A stretch of 64,000 nt of DNA from Rotaria sp. Silwood1 (Eukaryota; Rotifera; Eurotatoria; Philodinida; Philodinidae), in contig CAJNOP010000041.1 in NCBI GenBank assembly GCA_905250075.1, positions 935,302 to 999,301 on the forward strand, written 5' to 3'. The notes under the pieces are model-generated. The model had not been told where the DNA came from. It saw nothing but the letters and a program-made list of their open reading frames with translations, and ran no database searches. Positions 25,881 through 40,045 of this stretch are shown here, one piece after another. Within the stretch, counting starts at the first letter, position 1; every line of letters starts with the position of its first letter. Both the position numbers and the translations under genes were made by a program.

Positions 25881-27700
25881 ACTAGTGAAAATACTCATTC
25901 AACGAGTATGACTTGCCAGCATGATTATTCAAATTATCGCATGAGCATTCATTGGAGTTATTTCTTATACATTTCCTCACAGTATCAGTACTCATGTGAT
26001 TCAAATCGAATACAAAACCCACCAATATATTGATGATTAACCGGTAATAGTTCGATACTTGAGCGATCGTCTATCACCTGGCCGTCATTCTGCCACGATT
26101 TACTGAGAGTTATTCTCTGATTGACAATGAACTCCCGGAAATACTAACGGTAGTGTGAACAAATGCGTAACATACGCACTAAATGTACTATTGTATACAA
26201 GACTATTATATTGAATTAATGTAATTAAATGAAAAATAGTGCAAAAGTATTGTTAATAATATAATTACTTTTCATTCTAGTCTTTTCTTATGAATTATTT
26301 ATATGATGATTTTTTTATTTTCAATTATTCACTTCTTCAGTAAAATTAAGTAATTACTTAAACCTATAAATGGAAATTAGTATGGATTTTTTTTTCTAAA
26401 TTTACATTAAAATATTTTTCTACATTAAAATAAACTTCTTTTCCAGATTCGTTATGAAAATCAATAAAAAAAAGACGCTTAATAATTTATGTTGACGAAT
26501 CGATTGTAATTTCCTATTGTGAAGACACTCATCATTGTAAAAAAACAATTATTTTGCTTTTTTTAGTAATAATAATATCTCTAGATTTTAAACTGATTGT
26601 ATCTCTTAAAATTTTCTGTCTTTTATTGTTAATTTTATATTTGAATAAAACGGATGTAACACAATAATACCAAACAGCATATACGCTTATAAGTCACTCT
26701 AGATAAACCATCAGAATACACAAAAACTATATTTGAATATCAAAGATGTTCGCGGCAGCGCTGCTACAATGACGTCAGTCGCAACTTCTGTTTTCGAGAG
26801 ATTGTAAAATTGCATTAATCGTACTCGACTTGAGTGTCTACAAGTTCAACAGTTAAAGTCATGATGAACCCTATATATTCAATTGAACTATGATATATTT
26901 ATCAATATTTTCTATTGTGTTTTTTTTTCGATTTTTAATATATATCATTGTCGATTGATTCTCTTTGTCCTATTGTAGTTTCGCATTGGCAAAGCTTTAT
27001 GAAGTAATATTTTTCACTGTCTTTCATGTTGCATGACTATTACTTATCATCAGTAGGCAGTAGAAAGACGCGCTTCAATATTCAATATATAAGACACAAG
27101 AAATTTTATATTGCCTACTTTCTTCTTTCGAAAATATTCTATGATAAGAATTGAATCACTAATTCCTTCGATGATAATTAAAACTAAAAATTTGACTAAA
27201 AAATAACACCCATAATTTCAGTTACATCTTTTTTTTTCATCTTTCAAAGAGACCAGATTCATGTCATTCTTTTTTTTCTAAGGCTGATTTAAGTAAATAC
27301 TGATTATCGTGCTATATAATTCTTTTTCCATTTGACGCCAAGCCGAAGAAAATATAAATATTATCCGGAATCAAATAGTAGCCTTTTTTTCTTTCATTAT
27401 CTTCATATTTTTATCAATGTAGAGACGAATCCATACAACTTATCATTTACCTTAGAAATTTCAGACACGATAATAAAATCTTGTTTTTCAAAGAAAAAAA
27501 ATGATTTATTCATAACTCTCTAGAAAGATACCAATCAATTCCGGACATGTCTTTTTTTACGTTCTTTGTTGATCGATTATGAATAATAAATAGATGAATA
27601 TAAAATAAACAACAATAACTGTAGTAACAAAACGAGCATATGTTACTCCTATATATATATATGTATATATCTATAAATTTCTTTTTAATTAATATGAATA
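25881..27700. other. intergenic, no gene seen
   Basis: Spacer 3' of the ABHD-like gene. A small GC-richer patch occurs near 26750-26780 (GTTCGCGGCAGCGCTGCTAC, palindromic GCAGCGCTGC). No open frame is convincing. Confidence 0.4.
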
Positions 27701-29200
27701 TTATCTCAGCACCGATTGTTGTTCAGTTGAAGGTTTTGTTAAAGGTAATTCATTAATAAATGATTGTATATTTTCAAAATAATCTGGCATTATTGGTAAA
27801 TCATTATGTTTACCAAATGGATATTCAAATAAATGACGTTTTCTAGCTGAACGTGTTTCATTATATAATGTATTGGACATCCATGTTGGAATAATAGGAT
27901 CAAGTAAACCGGTTAAATAAATACATGGACATTCAATACGACGTACTTTAGGTAATGAATCAAATAAATAAATAAAACCAATTGATTTTGTTACACCAAT
28001 AACACTTTTAGCATATGTTAAAAAATATTTAGCGATTTCCGGTACTGATATAAAAGCATTTTCAAATATAGCTACTTTAACACGATTTAATGGATCACTC
28101 ACAAGTTGTATAGCTACAGATGCACCAAGACTTGTACCAAAAACAATTATATTTTCCGGCAAAATTTTTTGTTTATATATTAAATAATCATATGCTGTTT
28201 GAGCATCTATATAAAGACCAAGTTCACTTGGTGAACCAGTACTTTTACCAAAACCTATTTTGAAAAATAGAATTAAAATAATTATTAGAAACTTTGTACT
28301 CATTTATTCAAAAAACTCAATATATGAAAGTAGATCTTTTGTGCTTTATGTATATTTAGGAAATTTACATATAGGAAAGATAATCCTTTGAATTATAATA
28401 GAAAAGCATTATGTCTAAAGATTCACTTATTTGTTTTCTTAATAAATACTAACCTCGATAATCAATAATTAAAATATTACAATGAAGATTTTCATAAAAT
28501 AGTCGTAAAACTTCAAGTCGATGTGATATATTTCCACCTGCACCATGTAAATATAAAAGTGTTGTTGTTGAATTAATATCATCTGATTGTTGTATCCAAT
28601 AAGCATGTATAAATTCTCCATCAAGTGTTTGTAAATAAATTGATTGATAATCCATTTGAAAATCTTCTGGTGTTCGTTCTAATGTATGTGTATTTTCAGG
28701 TTCATTATTAGAAAAAATATGTTTACTTTGAATATTTTCAGTCATCATTCCTATTTAAATAATAGAATTATTTGATTCTTGCTTTTCTTTTTTTTGAAAA
28801 TCTCAACTAAAATTAACTTACCAAATAAACCTTTATCTTTTCGTACACAAGAATGAATATAATCAAGTTGTTTCATTAATTGATTTTCATTTTCATGATT
28901 TTTATTTGTTATTGATGCATCATCATTGATTAATATATCCGATAGAGGTAATGCACAACGTAAACTACGAATATCAAATATTTCAGCATCGGTCGGTGCC
29001 ATTGATCTTGGTCTTATTAATGATGTATTTTTTCGGCTACTATTACTGTTTTTACTACTATTAATTAATGGTGTATTTCTAGTATATTCACGTAAACTAC
29101 GAGATTTTTTTAATTTTGGATATTGTATTGATTCATTTGTACTTGTTGTTGTTGTTGCTATTGATCGAATCGAATTTCTTTGCGGTGAAGTATTTCCCAT
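27701..29200 (-). CDS. ABHD13/Bem46-like alpha/beta hydrolase (3 exons)
   Basis: Serine hydrolase of the alpha/beta fold, closest in layout to ABHD13/Bem46; the substrate is unknown. Exons 29200-28822, 28750-28454 and 28254-27701 join in phase, giving 409 aa. Visible elements: oxyanion-region LYLHGAGGN; LIIDYRGFGKSTG; nucleophile elbow GTSLG with Ser near residue 267; acid Asp near 344 in TGLLDPIIP; catalytic His near 375 in GKHNDLP. All three triad residues are present. The roughly 150-residue N-terminal part is Ser/Thr/Asn-rich and replaces the N-terminal membrane anchor of vertebrate ABHD13. It begins MGNTSPQR, so N-myristoylation at Gly2 is conceivable but unproven. ABHD17 is less likely because its N-terminal Cys cluster is missing. 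Confidence 0.92.
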
Positions 29201-30759
29201 AGTTAGTTATGATATATTTATAAGCATATAGAATATTAAAAAATCTGAAAAAAAAAGATATATAAGATAGATATATATCATGAACGCTCAATCCCGCTCA
29301 TTTTTTTTTCGTCTATCATTAAGTTAAATATTCTATGGTTGTCGGTCTAATGCAATTTATGAGCGATTCTTCTTACATTATCATGTCTGCCGAGACTACT
29401 AGTATGTTCTTCATTACTTGATCTTAACGAACAAGCAAACGAAAGAAATGAACGACACAAACGAAGAGGAGGAAAAGATTATCCCATATTCTTCGTTAGT
29501 AAACAAACGCACACACATACATCAGTAACTATTAGCTTCTATCAACATATACACGCACTAGTATGATCTTTTATGAGAAAGAAAAAGAAAGAAACAGATC
29601 ATAAAATGTGTGAATTATTCATCTTGACATGAAACAGAATAGAGATGAACCGCATTTATGCATAGTTCTTATTTGTACTTGATGAATAAATATAACTGAC
29701 TACTCATCGCAGATTTAGGTACGATAGAACTATTGTTTTTTCTCGCGTTTTTTTTTTTGTATCCAAATTACCATCACAGTTTTCCCTCACTGTTTCTTTC
29801 TCATTCATCCACAAGCATATATTGCATCGAACGCGCCAGTCTGCTGCTGTTTTCTTCCTTCTGCTTTTTTTTCCTCTTCTTTTCTCCCTTTCTCATTTTT
29901 CTTTCCCCTAAAGTCGATATGTTGCCTTATTTTATGGGCTCTTTTTGCTAACGCCATCCAACAAACGAACAAAAAAGCGAGTACTTGTCTTCTATTAGTT
30001 AAAGCATCAAGCATGCTAAATACGTCTGGTTATACTAATAAGAGCTTCCAAAAAGGAAAGTTAAAGAAACTTATTAATAAGGCCTTTGCTTAGTTGTTTA
30101 GTAATGTAAATTTGGATACTACAAGATGAAAATGTATAAAAAATATCTTAATAAAACAGATGCACATGTCTTGTCTTTATGTATGTATTTATGCATCTGT
30201 AAAATCTAATCTATAGTCTATACATTTGATAGTTGATCAATTGGATGAAGTTAATCAGGGTGTTGATGGTAAAAATCGTGAAAAAAAAACAAAAATGAAT
30301 CCCTACCATTATAGTGAGCACGAAATTTGATTAATGTCATAAAAAAGTTGAGAGAGAGAAAAAAAAAGGAGAATTTTGTTGATTCTTTTCGTTTTATGAA
30401 GACAGTAAAAAAAAGAACTAATTTATATTTGAAAAGGAAGAAACCTTCTTTTGATAGGCATGTAGACCGTAGGACCTTGCTCGATAAAATGAAGACGACG
30501 ACAACGACGCGTACAATTATTGTTGTGCAATAGAATAACGCTCATTTGCCATTTGACATTAAAAAAAAAGAGGATCATATACAAGTATAAACGATAAATA
30601 ATGATGATGAAAACAGCACGCTCACACGTTCTCTGTTTTTTTTTACTCATCATATTGCGACATCAAATTTGGACAAATGTGTTTTGTAAGATGATGATAG
30701 ATGTGAATGATATAAAAAGCGATGTGAGTCGTCATCTTCAATAGATATTCATATAAATC
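29201..30759. other. upstream region of ABHD-like gene, no gene seen
   Basis: About 1.5 kb with A/T and pyrimidine-rich runs. The promoter of the minus-strand hydrolase gene should lie near 29200-29400, but no motif is decisive. Confidence 0.4.
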
Positions 30760-31526
30760 ATTTGTATGCTTGATAAATTTTTCCATTTCGAAGTTTACTA
30801 CTTTGATTCCAATCTAATTTCATTGGATCGATTATTGTTTCAAATGGTTCAGCTACTATTTCATAATGATAAGCATCAGTTATATGTCCATTGTCCATTT
30901 GAATTTCTTGTACTGATTTACTAATATTAGGACTTGTTTATTTTCAAGAAAATTCATAAGCGGTATCATATCAATGCGTTTAAAATAGCAAAAAAATAAC
31001 ACAGAATAAATATGTAACATTAGATTGATGTTCTGTCAGATCAACAATATTCATTGAACAACGTGCTATTGATCTTTCTTTTCCATTAGAGATTTGAATA
31101 AATGAACTTAAACAGCGATATATCTCGACTTGTTTCATAATGTTCAAGAAAATAGTTAATAGCTTGATCTTTTAATCTATTAATAAAAGCTTCAGTTATA
31201 GTTAAATTTGATATATCATTAAATATCTTTTGTAACGGACATAATGCACGTTAGTAATTCTGGTATATTCTTAATAGCACATGTAAGAATTTGTACTTCA
31301 TGAATATAATCAATATAAATATTAGTTAGAATATTTTCATTTTTACATAAAGGATCTATATTTGGATAACGTTGAATAATTGTTTGAATACCCGTATGAT
31401 TAGTACGTAAATTGTTTTCACGTAAATATCATGTCAGATTAAACGTGTGATCAGTTAATGACGACGATTCATTTCAACTATTGTACCACATTGACAATTC
31501 ATTCGTAAACAAATATTGTTTGTCAT
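30760..31526 (-). pseudogene. frameshifted pseudogene, family not recognised
   Basis: A coding-like minus-strand series starts at the ATG at 31526 (MTNNICLRMNCQCGTIVEMN). It then needs frame changes near 31468, 31253 and 31130, and has a TGA in NLT*YLREN. Recognisable blocks include HTGIQTIIQRYPNIDPLCKN, ALCPLQKIFNDISNLTITEA, GKERSIARCSMNIVDLTEHQ and, after an intron-like gap, DAYHYEIVAEPFETIIDPMK. The codon pattern is clearly coding, but the number of breaks says dead gene. I do not recognise the family; the CxC near the start could be the remains of a small zinc site. Confidence 0.62.
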
Positions 31527-34500
31527 AATTTATTTTTGTTTCATTTAAATTCTACCTACTCCTTTTTTTATTGTTGATAGCGAACACCAATTTATTTGCT
31601 AATCTTCGTTTTTTTTTCGTTATGACACATTTCTACTCGCGTTTTTTTAGGTATTTTTTTTCTCTTTCTCTCTTTTTTTTAATATTCTTTTCATCATTTT
31701 ATGCCCTGTCAAATAGATGAATAACAAATACGTCAATAATCGATAAAATCTATTCAAATGCATCATTCATTCATTTATTCATTCATATTAATAATTGCTT
31801 CTTATTTCATTTGAATCATATTAATGATAAACAATAGATTGTCGAATTATAGATAAATAAGATATCAAAACGAAAGTATAAAGACATTTTTACATGAATA
31901 ATTCTGATCTTCTTTTTTTTAATTGAAAATAAATCATGGCAAATAACTACAGACATATTGATATTTTTATGTGAATGATCATAAAAAAAAATAAATTCCT
32001 TCTCATACTACAATTAAAACACATAATGACAATATGATTGTATTTCAATGAATAATAGTTTTCAACTTACCGTAATCTTTCTGTATATTTTTCATTTACG
32101 CATGATTGAACCAAAAACCATGATTGTGAAAAATAATAATTGATGTTATTTTTGGTTGCAAAAATTTTTTCATTCATAATTCTAGATTTTTCTAAATCGA
32201 GTATGTTAGTTTTAAACACCGAAACAATTTATTTAATATTATGAGATGAATTCTTTTATTTTGATGTCATTGAATTCAAGGAAAAGAAAATATCATAACT
32301 GTTTCTTCTAGGCATCAGCTCGAGATTAAAAAAGTTGAAACATGATTATTATGCAATTCAAAATTGAAAATGACTTATGGTAACTTGAGTAACTGGAGGA
32401 TTTTAAAGAGATATTGCAAATCGTTTTTTATTAACTTATAGCTAAGTTAGAGTCACTTTGATCTACAACAGAATAGCTTTTTCGATTCGATTTCAAGAAA
32501 GTTTTCACATGGGGTTTGTAGAGAATCAACATTGAATTTCTTACATTAAAATATGAATTCGATTGAGAAAGCTATTCTCTTTTGAATTACACACATGCGA
32601 GATTTCTAACTTGTATGCTTCAAGAGTCCGATGAGTCTTTCATAAGCTCAGATTTCCGATCAGTGGATTCTATATTATGCAAGAACCACCGATTCCGAGA
32701 AGGATGAATCGATTAGTGATGTTTTTATTTAGTTTCAAATTACAGATTTTTGAAATATATGCTGTTGACCTTGTATAACTAAAAGATTTTCAAGAGTTGA
32801 TTACAAACATCACTACTCAACACAGCATAGTCAATCATCTCTTCTGTTGAGATCAACTGTTGCATTATTCAAAGCCAACTAGCCTGAGTAACAAATCTCT
32901 GAAAGTCTTGATGATTTTCTTAAAACCCAATTGAATAAAAGCTGTTCTGCTATAGGTCGAGGTGTCTCAAACTTGACTACCAACTCATGAGAACATGTTC
33001 ACAAGTCATTCAAGTTGGCGTGACTTGTCTGTTATTTTGTAATGTATACTAATCATTCATTTTTATTGTGAAGAAATAATTTAGAGAATTAGAAGGACCG
33101 AATGTATCATTTATATTTTTATTATATTAATGTAGGTTTTTTTTTGAGAATGGTGTTTGTAATATATTTCTGAAGTCGATAGTGCAAATTGTAGATTAAA
33201 ATCAAATTGTGATGAAACGTGACGAGTCTTTTTTTTTTATCAATAATGACTGAAAATTAGATGTTAAATATGGACATATCAATTTTTCTAAATAAAATTC
33301 TTCTACAATGTATATATATAACGTTTTTTGAATTCAAATAAAAGTAATCTATTAAATACAGAACGATCCTTTCTACTGCATAGCAATTTATTTCAATTTG
33401 GATTAACTCAATTTATCAATGTCTTGAACACTTGACAAGAGAAAAAACGGAAAATTCTCATTAATATTTATTAATGGAAGTATGATGAAAGCTGAAAGAA
33501 TGGTATTCATCAAAGGTCCAAATGACAAAACGAATTAGCTGTAAAAAATTTGCACAGAACACTTATCGACATTATACAGATACAAATGATGTATATACAT
33601 ATATACTCGATGAAACACAAACTATTTGACTTAATGCTAAGCCATGTGAATAAACTAATCATTGACGTCTGCTTATTAGGATTACATGACTGAATAGAAA
33701 TCAAAAATAACTAAATACAATAAATGGCAAACAATGATTTTCGTATATTGCATGATATACAAGATGCAGAATAATATAATTTAATTTAAATATAAAAACG
33801 TATGCGACAAGAATTAATGAGTCTCTTAGAATTTTCTCAATATCTCTGCCATCTATTTATCATATCCGACTGAATTTTTCCCTAGAAGATGCAGTACAAA
33901 ATTCTCTACAAAACAACGAGAAAATGTAGATTAAAAAAAGATAGAACCAAAAAAATTTATTTGATGAGTACTGTGACTTTATATTGGTAGTAATGTGAAG
34001 TGGAAATATGAAAAAAACTCTACGACCTATTTTTTGTAGAGCTCTTAACAAACCTTTTTCATGCCAAACAAACATTGACTGGTTGTTTTCAGAGTTAAGA
34101 TAACAGCACATCTTGTACACGAGCTTTCTGTCTTTGCAAAAGAACTATTATTACTCTTTTGATGTGTAATTCCAAATATGACAGTTTTGTTTTTTTTGCG
34201 CTTGGACAGATTAAAGCAACAAAAGAAAATCTGGCTGATGTAGACCTTGTATCCAGAGAATAAACTTCTTAAGAATAATTATCAATGTGCTCTTATTTTC
34301 GTATACTTCATTAATACTTATACTGTACATATTACATCCTGTGCTGTAAAATAGATTTCGACGTGATAAAAATTGATAGTTCATTAGATATTTGAAAAAA
34401 TATTTCAGTAATATAACTAATAAGAAACTGCGGATTGATTTCTTATCTATTGACGAATTCAATAATTATTGAAAACTTAGAAATGTCTGCGCTAATGAAC

Positions 34501-34889
34501 GATTAATAAGTTCTTGCCATTTTGCTAGTGTTTGCCATATTTAAGTTTTAAAAATGTTTATGAGAACGAAATTCATATGAGATTTTTTCGTAAAAAAACG
34601 AAAACTAATAATACAAACGACAAATGTTCATCACAAAACAAGAAATTCAGAATATTTTCTCATCAAACCATAAACACACAGACACACATATATTGATAAA
34701 TATGTGAGCAATCATTTCATATTAGATAAAAATGAATAACAGATATATAAAATATCGCAAACAGTTTGCACTACATTACCAAAAAAAACACATAAAAAAA
34801 AAATTAATGAACTTTTGTCACGACACTACTAGAGTATTTACTAATAATCTTTCTATGATTAAGTTTATTTTCTTTTTTCTGATAATCAA
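31527..34889. other. intergenic, no gene seen
   Basis: About 3.4 kb of AT-rich sequence between the pseudogene and the first glutamine synthetase. Short frames here have no exon structure or family resemblance. The 3' UTR of the glutamine synthetase gene should lie at its right end. Confidence 0.45.
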
Positions 34890-37260
34890 TTAATTTACTG
34901 TTTCATCATCTTTTTCACCAAGACATACAGTACGAACAATAATATCTGTAACAGCATATGGATCACAATTTGATGCTGGACGACGATCTTCTAAATAACC
35001 ACATTTTTCTTCACCAACTTGACGAGGTATGCGAATTGATGCACCACGATTTGCAATACCAGCTTTAAAATGATGGATCTAAATAATACAATTATTTCCA
35101 TGGAAACATATATGTCTAACGCAGACACATACTCAACTGTCGTACGCTGTTCGACTTCGGATAATAGCTACGAGTACGTCTCAGTAAAAGAAAGACAAGC
35201 CTAAAAGGAACCTCATGTGCATTATGCAGATTCTAATGAGCTGTAAGTACTCTGAAAAAAGGTTGAGCGGTTGGTTTATCACTGCCAAAGTACTGTATTT
35301 TTACGATCCCCTCAGAGATATTAAGAAATCCATCGTTTTGTTTCTCCTATCGTAAGATACGACTATGGTAAAAGGATGTTTTTAATTTCACTCATATACA
35401 CTGGTAGATTCCAATAATATTATGTCAGAATTGGAGCAATTGAAAACAAAGCTAATCTTGACGTTATCCACATGATATCTACCGCTCTAATTTAAAAGCA
35501 ATTTGACACTTAGATACATTCCCTGCTCAGTAATAGTTTCATTCAGGCATCCGTAGACTCAAACCTTTTAAGTTTGGTTTAGTTGAAATGAAATCTACTC
35601 GTAGCCATAATATGAAGTCGAACGGCGTTCGACAGTTGGATATGTTCTCTTATAAGACATATTTTGTTCATTTAAACTTACATTTGCTGTTTCATGTCGT
35701 CCAGTCAATCGTCGTTCATTATCTCTTCCATAACATTTTATGTGTGCCTTGTGACGCAATTCAAGTGCTTTGATGGCTTTATCAATAGCTCTACAATCAA
35801 AAAATCTCTCAAGCAAGATGCAATACAGAAGTTTTTGTATGTCAAACGCTGTTAGACAAATATATTTTTTCTTATGCTGCATTATTATTATTATTTTTCA
35901 TCACGGAAGAGAATGATACAAATAGTTTCTAAAATCTCACATATTTCAAACAAATAGAATTCATTTTTTTCAATCTTCTTTTGACTAATATACTAAACAT
36001 GCATCTGAAATTTTTAGCACAACTGATATCAACAGCATTGTTGACGCACTAAAGTTTTGTGTATTATCTGTTGAAATTCTATATCCAAGTTTTAACGCTT
36101 TCCTTCTTTCTAGATCTGCCTTAAAAAATGTCTCATACTTAATTTGTAGTTCAAACATTACTCTTTTGAGAAAAAGAAAAATATTGCTAGGTTTATAAGT
36201 CATCAACACAGTATAACAAAGTATGACATATTTTCAAAACCTTTCGCATCGCATGTTACTCACTCGATGCCATTAGGTTGACGCATAGCCAACGTTGAAA
36301 AATTAGTATGACATCCAGCACCATTCCAATCACCTGGAATAGGTTTTGGATCAAGACTAACTTGTATACCAAACTCCTCAGCAATACGTAATAATAAATA
36401 ACGTGATAGCCAAAGTTGATCACCAGCATCAGTACCTTCACATGGACCCACTTGATATTCCCATTGAGCTGGCATTACTTCAGCATTAGTACCACCAATA
36501 CTAATACCAGAATATAAACATGCTTTGTAATGTGCTTCAACAACATCACGACCGAGTGCTTGGCTTGCACCAACTCCGCAATAATATGGACCTAAAAAAG
36601 ATTTAAAAAAGTCCTCCGTTGTATGTAAATGTTATTCTTGTTTTTCTTCATTAACCTTGTGGATGTGGAAATCCACCTTTAGGCCAACCAAATGGCCAAC
36701 CATCACGATCTAAAAGTGTATATTCTTGTTCAAGACCAAACCAGGGATGTTGATCATGTGCTGCTTTCATTGCTTCAACACATTTGGATCGTTTGTTTGA
36801 AGCTTGAGGAAAAAACATCGGATGGAAAATATTCTATGAAAATGTTTTATTTCTTACCAGTTGGTTCTTTATTATATTTGTATGTTTCACACATGACTAA
36901 TTTATTTCGACCAAGCATAAATGGATCTTTAAAGATAGCTACGGGCTTAAGATATGTATCTGAATTGGAACCTTCAGATTGTCCGGTTGATGAACCGTCG
37001 AAATTCCACCAAGGTATTTCTTCTGGTGACTTTGGTTCATGATCAAGTGTTCGAGTTTTAGCTAAGCAATAGAATAGAACAATGTCAATAAAAGGAAAGG
37101 TCATATTAACCTATGATAATCAATTACCTCGAAGATTTTCTCCAGTGCCATCAACCCAAATGTAGGTAGCCAAGACTTTTTCGTCTGGCTGTGGCAATGC
37201 CAAATATCGAGTAAGAATAGCTTTGTTCATAGTTGTCGTATTGCTTCCTCTGAACTCCAT
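34890..37260 (-). CDS. GLUL: glutamine synthetase, copy 1 (6 exons)
   Basis: Type II (eukaryotic) glutamine synthetase; makes glutamine from glutamate, ammonia and ATP, normally as a cytosolic decamer. Exons 37260-37128, 37061-36858, 36802-36656, 36591-36264, 35790-35682 and 35078-34890 join in phase, giving 369 aa (human 373). Active-site motifs are intact: [60 protein letters not shown] and [10 protein letters not shown]. The start ATG reads [13 protein letters not shown]. The C-terminus ends after [11 protein letters not shown], 12 residues shorter overall than copy 2. Introns 4 (473 nt) and 5 (603 nt) are much longer than their counterparts in copy 2 (about 57-66 nt). It lies 19 kb left of copy 2, same strand, with the same exon junctions. 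Confidence 0.96.
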
Positions 37261-40045
37261 AGCTTCGATTTTATGAATATGTTATTTCGATCTGAAAACA
37301 GAAAAATCTAATTCTAATCATTGTATCGAATAGTATTTTTCATTTCCTTTACATATACTTTCATAGAGTTTGCTTTGTTGATCAAGAAAAAATGGTTTTT
37401 AACGTTTCTAAAATTTATTAAATTGATCTGATTCTAAAACTCTGTTGATGGTAGTGAACTGAGTTAGTCATATTCGTACGTTTCGGTAAATCTATTTAGT
37501 TTTTCTGCGTAGATAATGAAGCCAAGTATTGTATATTGTTTAATTCACTGTACCACGAGTTATAAAGGTATACTTTGCTTGTTTTTTTCTTGTCGAGAAA
37601 AATACTTAGAATTCTGCCGATATTTTTTAATTTTTAAACTTGTATCGTTTCTATTAACTTCGGTTTTTTTCGAATTTTTGCACTGACTTAAATTTTCAGC
37701 AGAAAAAAATGAATGGTAAGAAAAATTCATGAATCGATTCAGTTTGCACACCGATTTCGGATATGATCATTGTATTTGAACAAAACATAGTTTTGATAAA
37801 GAAAAGCGACCAATACGTACAGAATTTTAACTTTTTTTCTCACAATGTAACAAAAATTATTTTTCTCGACGAAGAAAAAACAAACGATGCCTACGCTTAT
37901 GACATGTAGTACGATGTATTAAACGGGATAGAATATTTGCTTCATTATTTACACAAGAAAACTAGATAAGCTTACAGCAATGCACGTATATACGTAGTTT
38001 GGATCGTTAGCATCATCAACCGAATTTAACAATTAGATCCAATCTAATCAACTTCGCCAACATGAGAAATAATGTTTTTTGCCAAAAAACGATTTTATCC
38101 TAGTTTTTGGTTTTTTTATTGACTTGGAAAAAGCGATTCACAAAAGCTAAAATCTACTTTTTATTAATACGTAGCTCAATCTCTATCGAACTATGTACAA
38201 CAAGAGGAGTACTTTACTTGTATTTTGCCTTGCAGGCACCCTAGATAAGAAAACAATACTATGAGAATATTATTTCTTGCTATTTTCTTATTTCTTATCC
38301 TTATATATTTCTTTAGGCCTATCGTTACCGTAAACAGATAATGTTATTATCTGTTATTGACTTGTTTTTTTCTTTTTCTATCGAGTGTCTGTAGTTTGTG
38401 TTTGTGTTTTTTGCATCTAGCGGACATCAATGTACCTTATTAATAAAATCAAAGAGAAAATCGAAAGAGACAAATAGCAATAAAAATGCAATAATAATAC
38501 TTTAAAGATAATGAAATAAACAAAATCAATGAATATTGAACACTTTCTAAGGATAAGTTGTGAACTATCCTCAAATAAAAGTATACAGAACCTGATAACA
38601 TGAAGGAAAAAAAGTGTTTTCTCTTACTGCGCAGAAAAATACCAAGGACATGGTAACATGAAAAATAGCACAACATCAGAGTCTACCCATGATAGCTATA
38701 CTACAAGAAAGATACTATGGCAGATAAGCATCAAGACGCCACAACTGTTGTGTTTAACTTGTTTACGTGTCAATCAAGTACAATCTATGTGACCTAAACT
38801 TTAGGATCAAAAGAAAGAAAATAATTAACCAGTTGGATTATTTCTGATTAACGATATAAACTAATATTCTTATGTTTCATCATTTCAATCGGTCTTTATA
38901 GGTTAGAAAAAGTCTTGTAAGAGAACAAATACAAAAAATCAATAGAATTGTTTTACTACACAAAGTCTAACCTACATATACACAATGATTTGTGAAAAAA
39001 ACAGATTTTTTTGTAATAATATTTTGTCAAACAATCTAGCTAATAACGTTATCCATCCTTGTCACTGAGAAAATCAGTAGCAAAGAAAAAAATATTGATA
39101 ATATCGACAAACAAACAACAACTAATATGAATCTTCTGAAATTGTACTATATACTGCTGTAAATAGCAATTTGAACAAAATCAATGATTCCATGTCAAAA
39201 CAAAGTAAAGCAAGAATAACATTGATTGTCATAGAAATCTTTACTCAAGGCTGTAGCATTGCTTGATGAATGTATTATACGGAACGATAGAAATGAAAGA
39301 ATATTATCAGTGTAGACATATTTACTCATTAGTTTTATGGCTTACAACAATTAATTGGAATAACGTAGTTATTATAGTTGAGAATCTTTTTTCAATACAA
39401 CATACATTACCCATCAGAGTCTAACTCTGATTTGGGTCTGGAAAAATTGGTTCATGTCGAACACTGATAGGCGTCACAATATTGGTTATATCAAATGACT
39501 AGCAACTTATGGTTTTCAGAAATCAAAAGAGGAGAATTTCGGACGTCTTTTCGTCTAATACTGTGTACGACAAAATCATTTTAATGTCCATCGTCTTCGC
39601 GAAATATTGGAAAAAATGCATGATATCTTAATGTTGAGCAAACGAAATCGCGTATCTATTAAATGTTTTTTTTTGAAAACGATATGTTTTGAAACTAGAT
39701 GGTATTCAAGTGTAACTCGAATAAGAAATGCGATATGAAGCTTCAATCCGGATTTTCGAAAAAAAACGATATCTCATGAAAAATTAACATGTCTATCTAT
39801 CAGTTGATCAAAGTCAGAACCAATGTTAACAGCAGTCATAGTAAAATTCATTATTACGAGAACGCTATTGATTTATCGTTCAAGTATTTATGTGAATCAT
39901 TATCTATCACCAGCTGCCTGATACAGAAGCAAAGAGAATGGCAGCTACTTTTCATGCTGTTTTCATTTTAATTATGTCAAAATTTGAAACAAAATAAAGT
40001 TCTCAAAAATTTCTCTATTTCAGACACTATTTTAGTGGTCGTTCA
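37261..40045. other. upstream region of glutamine synthetase copy 1, no gene seen
   Basis: About 2.8 kb, AT-rich. No promoter motif stands out and no frame is convincing. Confidence 0.4.

Noticed and set aside
29733..29951. Phe-rich plus-strand frame upstream of the hydrolase gene
   Set aside because: It is a by-product of TTTTTC runs; no domain or conserved pattern.
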